This document shows, in pieces, positions 1 to 7,642 of a stretch of 37,076 bases of DNA. The translations under genes and the position numbers were made by a program. The stretch is from contig BMSM01000042.1 in assembly GCA_014649155.1 (NCBI GenBank), positions 1-37,076 of the forward strand, in the 5' to 3' direction. The notes under the pieces are model-generated. The model ran no database searches. It worked only from the letters and a program-made list of their open reading frames with translations, and was not told where the DNA came from. The DNA comes from Streptomyces griseoviridis. Lineage in GTDB: Bacteria; Actinomycetota; Actinomycetes; Streptomycetales; Streptomycetaceae. Position 1 is the first letter of the stretch. Each line of letters begins with the position of its first letter.

Positions 1-51
1 GCACGCGTCATCGCCCTCATCGAAGAAGCCATCGACGCCACCAGCAAGTAA
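1..51 (+). CDS. 3' end of an unidentified protein
   Basis: The window opens inside a reading frame on the + strand: sixteen sense codons followed by TAA at 49-51, ending in the residues EEAIDATSK. It stops 28 bp before the next start codon on the same strand, so the two could share a transcript. Sixteen residues are too few to assign a family. The helical, acidic tail says nothing specific. Confidence 0.55.
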   Translation, partial: ARVIALIEEAIDATSK

Positions 52-79
52 CACCGCACCTCACCCCGGGAAGCCACCG

Positions 80-934
80 ATGAACAGACCCCTGACCCGT
101 CGCACCGTGACCACGTCCATGCTGGCCGGAGCGGCCGCGCTGGGAGCCACGGGCCTCGCCCACGGCGCCCCGGCGCACACCACCGCCGGTACCGCGAGCG
201 CCGCCTCCGGTGCGGTCGAGCCCACCATCGTCCTCGCCCACGGCGCCTTCACCGACGCCTCGAGCTGGTCCGCCGTCATCGAGCGGCTGCTCAAGAAGGG
301 CCACCGCGTCATCGCCCCGCCGATCCCGTTGCGCGGCGTGGCGAGCGACGCCGCCTACCTCCGCAGCGTCATGGACAGCGTCGAGGGCCCCGTCGTCCTG
401 GTGGGTCACTCCTACGGCGGTTCGGTGATCAGCCGTGCCGCCGTCGGTTCCGCCCAGGTCAAGGCTCTCGTCTACATCGCCGCCTTCGTGCCCGACGTCG
501 GTGAGAGCGCCGCCGAGCTGTCCGACAAGTTCCCGGGCAGCTCCCTGGCGAGCACCACCGTCACCCAGAAGTACCCGCTGGCGGGCGGCGGGCAGGGCGA
601 CGAACTCCTCATCCGGCAGGACGCCTTCCACCGGCAGTTCGCCGCCGGGGTGCCCCGCACCACCGCGGACACCATGGCCGTGGGACAGCGTCCCATCACC
701 GTGGCCGCCCTCCAGGAGCCGGCCACCGCGGCCGCCTGGAAGAAGCTGCCCACCTGGTACCTCATCGCCACCGAGGACCGCAACATCCCGCCGAAGGCGC
801 AGCGCTGGATGGCCGCCCGTGCCAAGGCCCACGTGCACGCCGTCGACGCCCCGCACGCCGTCTCCGTCAGCGACCCCCGCGCGGTGACCGACGTGATCCG
901 CCACGCCGTCCGGTCCGTGCGCTCCGGTCACTGA
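80..934 (+). CDS. Tat-exported alpha/beta hydrolase
   Basis: A 284-residue alpha/beta-hydrolase-fold enzyme, likely exported. The N-terminus has a twin-arginine signal (RR at 7-8, then a hydrophobic Ala/Leu/Gly stretch to about residue 30). The fold signatures are an oxyanion-type HG at 54-55 (VLAHGAF), a nucleophile elbow GHSYGG with Ser111, a probable acid Asp233 (ATEDRNIP) and a probable catalytic His259 (DAPHAVSVS). This spacing matches the small esterase/haloperoxidase-like group of the superfamily. The substrate cannot be read from sequence. The ATG at 80 is preceded by GGGAAG at 68-73. It sits 28 bp after the previous CDS and 47 bp before the Dps-like gene on the same strand. Family assignment is firm, reaction specificity unknown. 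Confidence 0.9.
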   Translation: MNRPLTRRTVTTSMLAGAAALGATGLAHGAPAHTTAGTASAASGAVEPTIVLAHGAFTDASSWSAVIERLLKKGHRVIAPPIPLRGVASDAAYLRSVMDSVEGPVVLVGHSYGGSVISRAAVGSAQVKALVYIAAFVPDVGESAAELSDKFPGSSLASTTVTQKYPLAGGGQGDELLIRQDAFHRQFAAGVPRTTADTMAVGQRPITVAALQEPATAAAWKKLPTWYLIATEDRNIPPKAQRWMAARAKAHVHAVDAPHAVSVSDPRAVTDVIRHAVRSVRSGH

Positions 935-981
935 GCCCGCTCGTCTCCACTTCCCACCCGACACTTCACAGGAGGTACCTC

Positions 982-1560
982 ATGGCCGATGAGCCGAACA
1001 CGACGCACGGCAGCCAGCCCTGGCTGCACCAGAAGGGACAGGTGATCCAGGAGTTCGGTACCGTCAAGCAGTTCCCGATCGGCCTGACGTACGAGACCCG
1101 GATGTACGCCTGCCAGCGTCTGAACAAGGTGCTCGCGGACACCCAGATCCTCTACGGCCTCTACAAGAAGTCGCACTGGCTGATGCGCGGGGCCACCTTC
1201 TACCAGCTGCACCTGCTGCTCGACAAGCACGCCGGTGAGCAGCTCGAACTCGTCGACACCATCGCCGAACGGGTCCAGTCCCTGGGCGGGGTCGCCGTGG
1301 GTGACCCCCGGCACGTCGCGGAGATCACGTCCATCCCGCGTCCCCCGGACGGGGTCGAGGAGGTTCCGGCCATGCTGTCCCGCCTGCTGGAGGCGCACGA
1401 GACGATCCTCGTCGAGGCGCACGACGCCGCCGCGCGGACCGTCGAGATGGGCGACGACGGCACCAACGACCTGCTGGTCTCCCAGGTGATCAGGACCGGC
1501 GAGCTGCAGGCCTGGTTCGTGGCCGAGCACCTGGTCGACACGCCGCTGGTGCGCGTCTGA
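982..1560 (+). CDS. dps: Dps-family DNA-protection/ferritin-like protein
   Basis: A 192-residue Dps-type mini-ferritin, expected to form a dodecamer that oxidises and stores iron with peroxide and may bind the nucleoid. The inter-subunit ferroxidase ligands are all in place with the spacing of E. coli Dps: His65 (KSHW), His77 (YQLH), Asp81 (LLLD), Asp92 and Glu96 (VDTIAE). There is an N-terminal tail of about 35 residues ahead of the four-helix bundle, of the kind that in some Dps proteins contacts DNA. The ATG has a very strong ribosome site, AGGAGG at 970-975. A hairpin at 1576-1628 closes the gene. Streptomyces usually carry several Dps paralogues; I cannot say which one this is. Confidence 0.93.
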   Translation: MADEPNTTHGSQPWLHQKGQVIQEFGTVKQFPIGLTYETRMYACQRLNKVLADTQILYGLYKKSHWLMRGATFYQLHLLLDKHAGEQLELVDTIAERVQSLGGVAVGDPRHVAEITSIPRPPDGVEEVPAMLSRLLEAHETILVEAHDAAARTVEMGDDGTNDLLVSQVIRTGELQAWFVAEHLVDTPLVRV

Positions 1561-1575
1561 CCTCAGGCCCGTACG

Positions 1576-1628
1576 GCACACACGTGAGCAGGGCGGCCTC
1601 CCCGAGGGGAGGCCGCCCTGCCGTGTGC
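1576..1628 (+). terminator. Strong hairpin terminator after dps
   Basis: A perfect 15-bp GC-rich inverted repeat (1589-1603 with 1606-1620; fewer pairs would form at the tight tip). It is extended by outer arms GCACAC (1576-1581) and GTGTGC (1623-1628). It begins 15 bp after the dps stop codon. No long U tract follows, as is usual in Streptomyces. It may serve the convergent MFS gene as well. Confidence 0.85.
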
Positions 1629-1649
1629 GTGGGTGGTGTCGGCCGGGGT

Positions 1650-1680
1650 GCGGTCCGCCGGCCGTCGACCGGTGGACCGC
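1650..1680 (-). terminator. Hairpin after MFS gene
   Basis: Arms 1650-1661 and 1669-1680 pair over 12 positions with one mismatch around a 7-nt loop. The hairpin lies about 30 bp downstream of the stop codon of the leftward MFS gene and is separate from the dps hairpin, so the two convergent units have back-to-back terminators. Confidence 0.6.
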
Positions 1681-1710
1681 GCCCCCGGAGAAGACCGCGG
1701 GGCGGGGGCG

Positions 1711-3333
1711 TCAGGGGGTACCCGCCGCCCGGCCGGGGACTTCCGCCACGGGGCCGGCGGTCGCGTCGAAGGCGTGGGTCACCTCGGGGGCGGTGCCCTC
1801 GACGAGCAGTGCGCGGGCGGCCTCCTCGGAGCGGCGGTCGGTGACCGTGACCCGGGTGTGGTGCTGGGCGAGGTGTTCGGCCCAGGAGGCGACGAGGTAG
1901 GTCTCCACGAACCGGCCGAGATCACTCCCGTCCTGGTAGAGCCCCCAGCTCAGGGCGCCGGTGCGGTGCCGGGAACGGGCGACGCGCCGCATGCGGCGGG
2001 TGAAGGCGCCCCAGTGTTCGGGAGCCACCCGGTAGGTGACGGAGACGAGCACGGGGCCGTCGGCCGGGCCGGGCTCGAAGACGAGGGGCGGCTCCGGCCA
2101 GTGGTCGGACGGGCTGGGGTCGATGCCGTCCGTGCCGCGCAGCGGCCAGCGGCGCACGCTGAGCGCCCCGGCCAGCAGCAGCCCGGCGCCGATGAGGAGG
2201 GCCGCGGGCAGGCCGAGCGCGTCGGCCAGCGCCCCCCACAGGGGCGCGGTGAGGGCCTGTCCGCCCTGGAACACCACCAGGTAGACGGCGAGTCCGCGCG
2301 CCCTGACCCAGCCCGGCAACCGCTGCTGCACGGCCGCGTTGAGGGTCGACAGGACTCCGATCCAGGCCAGACCGGCGGGCAGCAGCGCGAGCGCCGCGAG
2401 CCAGGGCGCGTGGGTCGTGGCCAGGACGGCGAGGACCAGGGCGAAGACGACGGACCCCGCGGCCAGGGTGCCGTTGGCGCCGAGCCGGCGGCGGAGCACG
2501 GGCAGGGTGAAGGCCCCGGCCACCGCGCCGAGGCCGACCACGCCGAGGAGGAGTCCGTACCCGCCGGAGCCCAGGCGGAGGGTGTCCCTGGCCACCAGCG
2601 GCAGCAGCGACCACAGGGCGGCGCCGCCGGGGATGAACAAGGCGGTACGGAGCAGGACCCGGCGGACGCCGGGGGCGTGGGCGACGTAGCGGCGGGCCGC
2701 CTGCGCGGCGGCGAAGAGGCCCTCCCCGCCGGGTGGCCGCGGGGTCGTGGGCCGGTGCCACAGCAGCAGGACGGCGGCGATGCCGAGGAAGGACAGGGCG
2801 TTGAAGGCGAAGACCCAGCCGGCGCCGGCCGCGGCGACCAGGGCGCCGCCGACGGCCGGGCCCACCGCGCGCGCCAGGTTCACGTTCACCGCGCCCAGCG
2901 CCGCCGCCTGGGCCAGTTGGGTCCGGGGCACCAGCTCGGGCTGGACGGCCTGCCAGGCCGGGCCCATCAGCGCCGACCCGCAGCCCAGCAGGAAGGTCAG
3001 GACGAGCAGCGTGCCGGGCGTGAGCGCGTCCATGAACGCGAGCACCGCCAGGGTGCCGGACACGGCGAGCATGGCGCACTGGGCGGCCACCAGCACCGTA
3101 CGGCGGTCGTAGCGGTCGGCCAGCACGCCGGAGGGCAGGGCCAGCAGCACGACGGGCAGGCTGGAGGCGGTCTGCACGAGCGTCACCAGCGAGGCACTGT
3201 GCCCGACCAGCAGCCACTGGGCGCCGACCGTCTGCATCCACGTACCGGTGTTCGACACGAGTTGGGCGATCCAGAGGGCGCGGAAGACCCGGGCCGCGAG
3301 CGGCGCCCAGGCCGAGGCGTCCCGGCCCGTCAC
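1711..3333 (-). CDS. MFS exporter (EntS/MFS_3 type) with C-terminal monooxygenase-like domain
   Basis: A 540-residue major-facilitator transporter of the EntS-like MFS_3 group, expected in the cytoplasmic membrane as a drug or siderophore efflux pump. Residues 1 to about 405 hold about 12 hydrophobic segments, with the loop motif GVLADRYDRR between segments 2 and 3. After a hydrophilic linker, residues about 430-510 form a soluble domain (SVTYRVAPEHWGAF, SWGLYQD, FVETYLVASWAEH) resembling an antibiotic-biosynthesis-monooxygenase-type alpha/beta barrel, a tail known from this transporter group. The GTG start at 3333 overlaps the stop of the DUF1275 gene by 4 bp (GTGA), so translation is likely coupled. 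The substrate is unknown. Confidence 0.9.
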   Translation of the reverse strand: MTGRDASAWAPLAARVFRALWIAQLVSNTGTWMQTVGAQWLLVGHSASLVTLVQTASSLPVVLLALPSGVLADRYDRRTVLVAAQCAMLAVSGTLAVLAFMDALTPGTLLVLTFLLGCGSALMGPAWQAVQPELVPRTQLAQAAALGAVNVNLARAVGPAVGGALVAAAGAGWVFAFNALSFLGIAAVLLLWHRPTTPRPPGGEGLFAAAQAARRYVAHAPGVRRVLLRTALFIPGGAALWSLLPLVARDTLRLGSGGYGLLLGVVGLGAVAGAFTLPVLRRRLGANGTLAAGSVVFALVLAVLATTHAPWLAALALLPAGLAWIGVLSTLNAAVQQRLPGWVRARGLAVYLVVFQGGQALTAPLWGALADALGLPAALLIGAGLLLAGALSVRRWPLRGTDGIDPSPSDHWPEPPLVFEPGPADGPVLVSVTYRVAPEHWGAFTRRMRRVARSRHRTGALSWGLYQDGSDLGRFVETYLVASWAEHLAQHHTRVTVTDRRSEEAARALLVEGTAPEVTHAFDATAGPVAEVPGRAAGTP

Positions 3334-4067
3334 GGCCGCGCTCCGGTCCAGGCGGGCGCACCGGCGGACAGCCGGCGGGTGAGCGCCGACACCACCACGA
3401 GCACGACCAGGGCGAGGGCCGGGGCCAGGGCGAGTGCGGTGTGGCGCACGAGCAGTCCGCCCGCGAACGCGCCGAGGAACATGGCCAGGACGGACAGGAC
3501 GCGCCGGCCGGGCCGGGGGGCCGCCCCGCCCGCCGGTACGGAGTCGGCGGCCAGCCCGGTCAGGGTGAGGGTCAGTACCGTGGTGGTCAGATCGGGAACG
3601 CCGAGGCGGCGGGCGACCGCGTTCTGCAGGCCCATCGCGACGCCGAGCAGCACGATGAGGCTGTACTGGACGGGGCCGGTCACCTCACCGCCGCCGACCG
3701 CGGCCACGATCACCGCCACCGCCATCAGGACGGCCTGGACCGCCGTGCAGGTGCTCAGCAGGCGGCCCCGGTGGGCCGGGAACCGGGTGCCGAGCCGGCC
3801 GCCCCCGAGCGCCCCGCCGAGGAAGGCGGCTATCGCCACGAGGGAGGCGGGCACGGACAGTCCGGGGGCGCCGGCCAGCGCGAAGCCCAGGAAGACGACG
3901 TTGCCGGTCATGTTGGCGACGAAGACCTGGCCCAGCGCCAGATAGCTGACGGCGTCGACGAGTCCGGTCACCACCGTCAGCGCCAGCATCAGCGGGGGCA
4001 GGGGTCCGTGCCGGTCGTCCCGTGGCGGTGCCAGGGTGTGGGCGGCGTCGGTGAGCAGCTTGCGCAT
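3330..4067 (-). CDS. YoaK/DUF1275 family membrane protein
   Basis: A 245-residue integral membrane protein of the YoaK (DUF1275) family. The family signature lies near the N-terminus (TGLVDAVSYLALGQVF followed by VANMTGNVVF), and six or seven hydrophobic segments follow through to about residue 230. The family has no firmly established biochemical role. Being translationally coupled to the MFS exporter suggests a shared membrane function, but that is inference. The ATG at 4067 is preceded on its strand by GGAAGGA (4074-4080). It is the first gene of a two-gene unit that ends at the hairpin at 1650-1680. Confidence 0.9.
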   Translation of the reverse strand: MRKLLTDAAHTLAPPRDDRHGPLPPLMLALTVVTGLVDAVSYLALGQVFVANMTGNVVFLGFALAGAPGLSVPASLVAIAAFLGGALGGGRLGTRFPAHRGRLLSTCTAVQAVLMAVAVIVAAVGGGEVTGPVQYSLIVLLGVAMGLQNAVARRLGVPDLTTTVLTLTLTGLAADSVPAGGAAPRPGRRVLSVLAMFLGAFAGGLLVRHTALALAPALALVVLVVVSALTRRLSAGAPAWTGARP

Positions 4068-4104
4068 GGGGGGTCCTTCCGTGCGGCGTCGTGCCGCGTG
4101 CGGT

Positions 4105-4128
4105 GCGGTGCCGGTGCCGGGGCACCGC
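4105..4128 (-). terminator. Short hairpin between amidohydrolase and DUF1275 gene
   Basis: Arms GCGGTGCC (4105-4112) and GGCACCGC (4121-4128) pair perfectly around an 8-nt loop. The hairpin lies downstream of the amidohydrolase stop codon and just upstream of the DUF1275 ribosome site. It could end the former transcript or be part of the latter's leader. In such GC-rich DNA a stem of this size can occur by chance. Confidence 0.35.
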
Positions 4129-4220
4129 GCGGGCCGGCGGTCCGCCGCCGGAGCCGGTCGTGCTCGCCGCGGCGGGCCGGCCCACGCGTGCCCCGGTGCC
4201 GGTCTGGTGGGTCGGGTCCG

Positions 4221-6113
4221 TCAGGAGAAGCAGGGGTCGCCCACGGGGCCGGCCGTGCCCGTCTCCCCGGCGAGCCCCCGGCGGACCCGCCATTGGTGGT
4301 GCTCCCCGGCCTCCTCGGCCGCCTGGCCCAGGAGTTCGGCCTGGTGGACGCCCCGCCGGGCGGCCGCGGGGGCGGCCCGGTATCCGCCGAAGTACCGCAC
4401 CGGACTCCACTCGGGAGTCACCGGGGGCAGCGGTTCGTCGACGCCCTCGTACTCGCCGGCGGCGTACACGACCCGGCCGCCGACGACGGTGACCAGGGCC
4501 TCGATGTGCGGGATGCCGGCGTCGGGGACGGTGAAGTAGTCCTCGGTCAGGACGGTGAGGTCGCCGAAGTGTCCGGGGCGCAGTATGCCCTTGCGGTCCT
4601 GTTCGCCGGTGAGCGCGGCGCCGGCGGTGGTGAACATCGCCAGCGCGGTCTCCCGGTCGACCCGGTTGTGCGGCGGGCGCAGGGCCAGGTCGCCGACCGT
4701 CCGGCCGGTGACCAGCCAGTGCAGGGCGACCCACGGGTTGTACGAGGAGACCCGGGTGGCGTCGGTGCCGGCCGCGACGGTCAGGTTCCGCTCCAGCATG
4801 GCGCGCAGCGGCGGGGCGTCCGCGGCGGCACCGGGGCCGTAACGGCGCAGGAACGCCTCGCCCTGGAAGGAGAGCCGGTTCTGCACCGACACGGCGCCGC
4901 CGAGGGCCGCGATCCGGTCGAGGCTGTCGGCGGAGACGGTCTCGGCGTGGTCGAACAGCCACCGGTTGCCGCCCGGGAAGAGCCCCTCGGCGGCCAGTTT
5001 CTCGAAGACGGCCAGGTCGCGGCGGATGGACTCGTCGTAGGTGGCGTGCAGCCGGAAGCCCCAGCCGTGCTCCATGAGCAGGCGTACGGCCTTCTCGAAC
5101 TCGGTCTCGTAGCCGGGGGCCTGGTCGGGGCGCGGCTGGGCGAAGTTCTCGAAGTCCGCCGCGGCCCAGGTGAGGTTCTCACCGGCGCCGTTGAGGCGCA
5201 GCCACTCGTCGCCGTCCTCGGGCCGGACCATGGAGGTCCAGCGGGTGAGGTCGTCGATCTCCTGCCCCGCGGTCTGCGGGAAGAGGTGGTAGGCGATGCG
5301 CAGGGACAGCTCGCCCGCCCGCGCCAGTTCCACGACGGTCTCGTAGTTCTCGGGGAAGTTCTGGAACCCTCCGGCCGCGTCGATCGCCGAGGTGAGTCCG
5401 AAGCGGTTCAGCTCCCGCAGGAAGTGCCGGGTGGAGACCGCGCGGTGCTCCGCGTCCAGCACGGGCGCCTTGGCGAGGGTGGAGTAGAGCAGGACGGCGC
5501 TCGGGGCCGCGAGCAGCATGCCGGTGGGGGTGCCGTCCCGGCCGCGCACGATCTGACCGCCGGCCGGGTCGGGGGTGTCGCGGCCGTAGCCCACCGCCTT
5601 GAGGGCGGCCCCGTTGAGGATCGCGGACTGGTACAGGTGCAGGACGAAGACGGGGGTGCCGGGTGCGGCGGCGTTGAGTTCGGCGACGGTGGGCAGCCGC
5701 CGTTCGGCGAACTGCTCGGCCGACCAGCCGCCGACCACCCGCACCCACTGCCCCTCGGGGGTGCGGGCGGCCTGCTCGGCGAGCATGGCCAGGCCCTCGC
5801 GCAGCGTGCGTACCCCGTCCCAGCGCAGTTCGAGTACGTAGTTGAGGCCGCCCCTGATGACATGCAGGTGGGCGTCGTTGAGGCCGGGGACCGCCCGGCG
5901 GCCGAGCGCGTCGATCACCCGGGTGGCGGGGCCGATCCGGCCGGCCATGTCCCGGTCGTCGCCGACGGCGGTGATGACGCCGTCGCGCACGGCGACGGCC
6001 TCGGCCCGGGGGCGGCGCGGGTCACCCGTGTGGATCATGGCGTTGCGGACGACGAGGTCGGCGGGCTCGTCGGGGGCGCGGGGCGTCAGCCCGCCGTTCG
6101 GAAGGGTGGACAC
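4221..6113 (-). CDS. YtcJ-like metal-dependent amidohydrolase
   Basis: A 630-residue amidohydrolase-superfamily enzyme of the YtcJ (Amidohydro_3) type, presumably cytosolic and hydrolysing an amide or related bond. An N-terminal beta-sandwich strand segment (ADLVVRNAMIHTGD) is followed by the metal-binding HxH in GLNDAHLHV, later candidate ligand histidines (FRLHATYDES and LFDHAETVS) and the conserved aspartate in AAGTDATRVSSYNPW. The C-terminus ends in a subfamily-like tail (VRYFGGY ... GDPCFS). The start is GTG at 6113, supported by AGGAGG (complement of 6124-6129) ten bases upstream. The substrate is unknown for most YtcJ relatives. It lies downstream of a broken gene on the same strand and may be transcribed alone. 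Confidence 0.88.
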   Translation of the reverse strand: MSTLPNGGLTPRAPDEPADLVVRNAMIHTGDPRRPRAEAVAVRDGVITAVGDDRDMAGRIGPATRVIDALGRRAVPGLNDAHLHVIRGGLNYVLELRWDGVRTLREGLAMLAEQAARTPEGQWVRVVGGWSAEQFAERRLPTVAELNAAAPGTPVFVLHLYQSAILNGAALKAVGYGRDTPDPAGGQIVRGRDGTPTGMLLAAPSAVLLYSTLAKAPVLDAEHRAVSTRHFLRELNRFGLTSAIDAAGGFQNFPENYETVVELARAGELSLRIAYHLFPQTAGQEIDDLTRWTSMVRPEDGDEWLRLNGAGENLTWAAADFENFAQPRPDQAPGYETEFEKAVRLLMEHGWGFRLHATYDESIRRDLAVFEKLAAEGLFPGGNRWLFDHAETVSADSLDRIAALGGAVSVQNRLSFQGEAFLRRYGPGAAADAPPLRAMLERNLTVAAGTDATRVSSYNPWVALHWLVTGRTVGDLALRPPHNRVDRETALAMFTTAGAALTGEQDRKGILRPGHFGDLTVLTEDYFTVPDAGIPHIEALVTVVGGRVVYAAGEYEGVDEPLPPVTPEWSPVRYFGGYRAAPAAARRGVHQAELLGQAAEEAGEHHQWRVRRGLAGETGTAGPVGDPCFS

Positions 6114-6173
6114 CTGTGGACAACCTCCTGGGCACCAGCGGTCACCTTGTGTGTTCGTCGTGCCACCCTGAGG

Positions 6174-6979
6174 CTATGTCCGGCGTTCCGGCCCGGTTTC
6201 CGCTGAGCGCACGGGGAGTTGCCCGCCGACGCACTGGCATCCGCGCGGCCGGCGGCACTCATCCGCCAGGGGCCGTCCGGCCCCCTCCTTTCCGCGCCGC
6301 CACCGGTGCGGCGATCCCGGGGCGGGGCGGCCCGTGACCCGTCGGGCCGCCACCGGGCGGCCCATGCCGGCGTGCACCCAGCCGGTGATCGCCCGGCCCG
6401 GTGCGCCCGGTGTGAAGATGCCCGCCACACCGAGGTCCAGCAGCTCGGGGATGCCGTCCGCGGGGATGATCCCGCCGCCGAACACCACGATGTCCTCGGC
6501 GCCCTCCGCCGAACACCACGATGTCCTCGGCGCCCTCCTTCCTGAGCAGCCGCAGCACCTCGGCGAAGAGCGTCATGCGGGCCCCGGAGAGCACCGGGAG
6601 GCCGATGCCGTCGGCGTCCTCCTGGAGCGCGGTGGCGACGATCTGGCGGGGTGTCCGGTGCGGGCCGGTGCGGACGACCTCCGCCCCCGGCTCGCGCAGG
6701 GCACGCGCGACGACCTCGGCTCGGCACGGTGACCAGCAGCCCGTCCAGGTCGCGTACGGCGGTCGGTCCCCGGACGGCGTCGGCCAGCCCGTCCGCCGGC
6801 ACCTCGGCCGGCACCAGCACGGCGTCCTCGCCGAGCCGGGCAAACACGGGATCGAGCGGAGCCGGCGCGCGGATCTGGGCCACCGGGTCGCCCAGCACCG
6901 CGTACAGCCGGGTCGTACCGGTGATCCGCGCGGCGGCGCCGGTGTCCGCACCGGTCTCCTGGACGCGAGGCGGCTCCAT
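6174..6979 (-). pseudogene. Broken fusion: shikimate-dehydrogenase-like N-terminus + cobalamin-binding domain
   Basis: From an ATG at 6979 one frame encodes about 87 residues like the substrate-binding domain of the shikimate dehydrogenase family (ITGTTRLYAVLGDPVAQIRAP ... LDGLLVTVPS). Near 6715-6730 the similarity moves to another frame, which reads as the middle of a methylmalonyl-CoA-mutase-type B12-binding domain (AEVVARALREPGAEVVRTGPHRTPRQIV, written here only in part: GADIVVFGG-like core EGAEDIVVFGGG). A third frame then continues it (GIIPADGIPELLDLGVAGIF) to the stop at 6174. The second shift coincides with a 31-bp tandem duplication at 6475-6538; removing one copy restores that frame. 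The cobalamin-ligating DxHxxG segment and the dehydrogenase NADP domain are both missing. It is most likely the remains of two genes joined by a deletion. Sequencing error could explain one shift but not the missing motifs. Confidence 0.75.
6475..6538. repeat. 31-bp tandem duplication causing frameshift
   Basis: Positions 6475-6507 are identical to 6506-6538: two copies of a 31-bp unit in direct tandem. Because 31 is not a multiple of 3, the duplication moves the B12-binding domain out of frame. Deleting one copy joins the upstream frame (EDIVVFGGG) to the downstream frame (GIIPADGIPEL) exactly as in intact family members. Confidence 0.95.
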
Positions 6980-7099
6980 GGCTCTCCCCTCGGACGGTCC
7001 GCCCCGCCCCTGGGCCCGCCCCGCCCGGCCCGGCATCCACCTGACTCCCCCCTGCCGCTCGTCCGTGAGCGCCGCGTGGGTCCTCGGCCGGGGACCGGC

Positions 7100-7528
7100 T
7101 CAGTCGCGCCGGGCGGTGAGCTGGGCGAGCCCCTGCTCGACGTCGGCGTACGTCCCTTCCGCCCCGGGTGGCACCAGCGCGTAGGTGTCCCGCAGGAACC
7201 GCCCGGTCTCCGAGGCCGACAGCTCGACCAGCGCGGCCCCCGCGCCGGGGCGGCGCAGGACGATGCGCAGGGTGTCGGGCAGGCACCGGTGCCGGGGGAA
7301 GACCAGGACGTCCCCGACGCCGGCCGGGCGGCGCAGGCCCTCGGCGAGCAGGTCGCGGGCGAAGACCCAGTCGACGGGTCTGCTCTCGTGTGTCCCGAGG
7401 GAGAGACGGACGGCGTACGGGTCCTCCCGGTCGTATCGGAGCCGGGCGGGCAGCGGCACGCCGCGCTGGTCGGGGACGCTGACGACGACCGTGAGGGCGC
7501 GCAGGACGGGACCGAGGTGCTGGCTCAT
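7100..7528 (-). CDS. SsgA-like sporulation/cell-division protein (SALP)
   Basis: A 142-residue protein of the SsgA-like family, which is restricted to morphologically complex actinomycetes and steers septum placement and peptidoglycan remodelling during sporulation. Family marks are the LRYDREDPYAVRLSL segment (about residues 29-43), VDWVFARDLLAEGL (about 52-65), GDVLVFPRHR and the C-terminal SASETGRFLRDTYALVPPG. It has no catalytic residues. The ATG at 7528 is preceded by GGGAGA. It lies 114 bp downstream of the CHASE3 kinase on the same strand and could be read from that promoter. I cannot tell which SALP (SsgA to SsgG or another paralogue) it matches. Confidence 0.9.
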   Translation of the reverse strand: MSQHLGPVLRALTVVVSVPDQRGVPLPARLRYDREDPYAVRLSLGTHESRPVDWVFARDLLAEGLRRPAGVGDVLVFPRHRCLPDTLRIVLRRPGAGAALVELSASETGRFLRDTYALVPPGAEGTYADVEQGLAQLTARRD

Positions 7529-7642
7529 GGGGTCTCCCGGGACGAGGGAACAGGACTGGATCTGCCTGGGGTGACCCTAAGGACCCGGGCGCGCGGCCGT
7601 TGTCGCTGCGCGCATGCGCCGTTGCTCCTGGAGGAACGCCGG

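Noticed and set aside
1633..3945. A 770-codon open frame on the + strand opposite the MFS gene
   Set aside because: Low-complexity Gly/Gln/Ala/Arg composition, no ribosome site, and fully antisense to an intact transporter gene.
3441..6206. A 921-codon open frame on the + strand opposite the DUF1275 and amidohydrolase genes
   Set aside because: It is antisense to two genes with clear family motifs, is Arg/Gly/Val-rich with no recognisable domain, and has the third-position pattern expected of the complementary frame in high-GC DNA.
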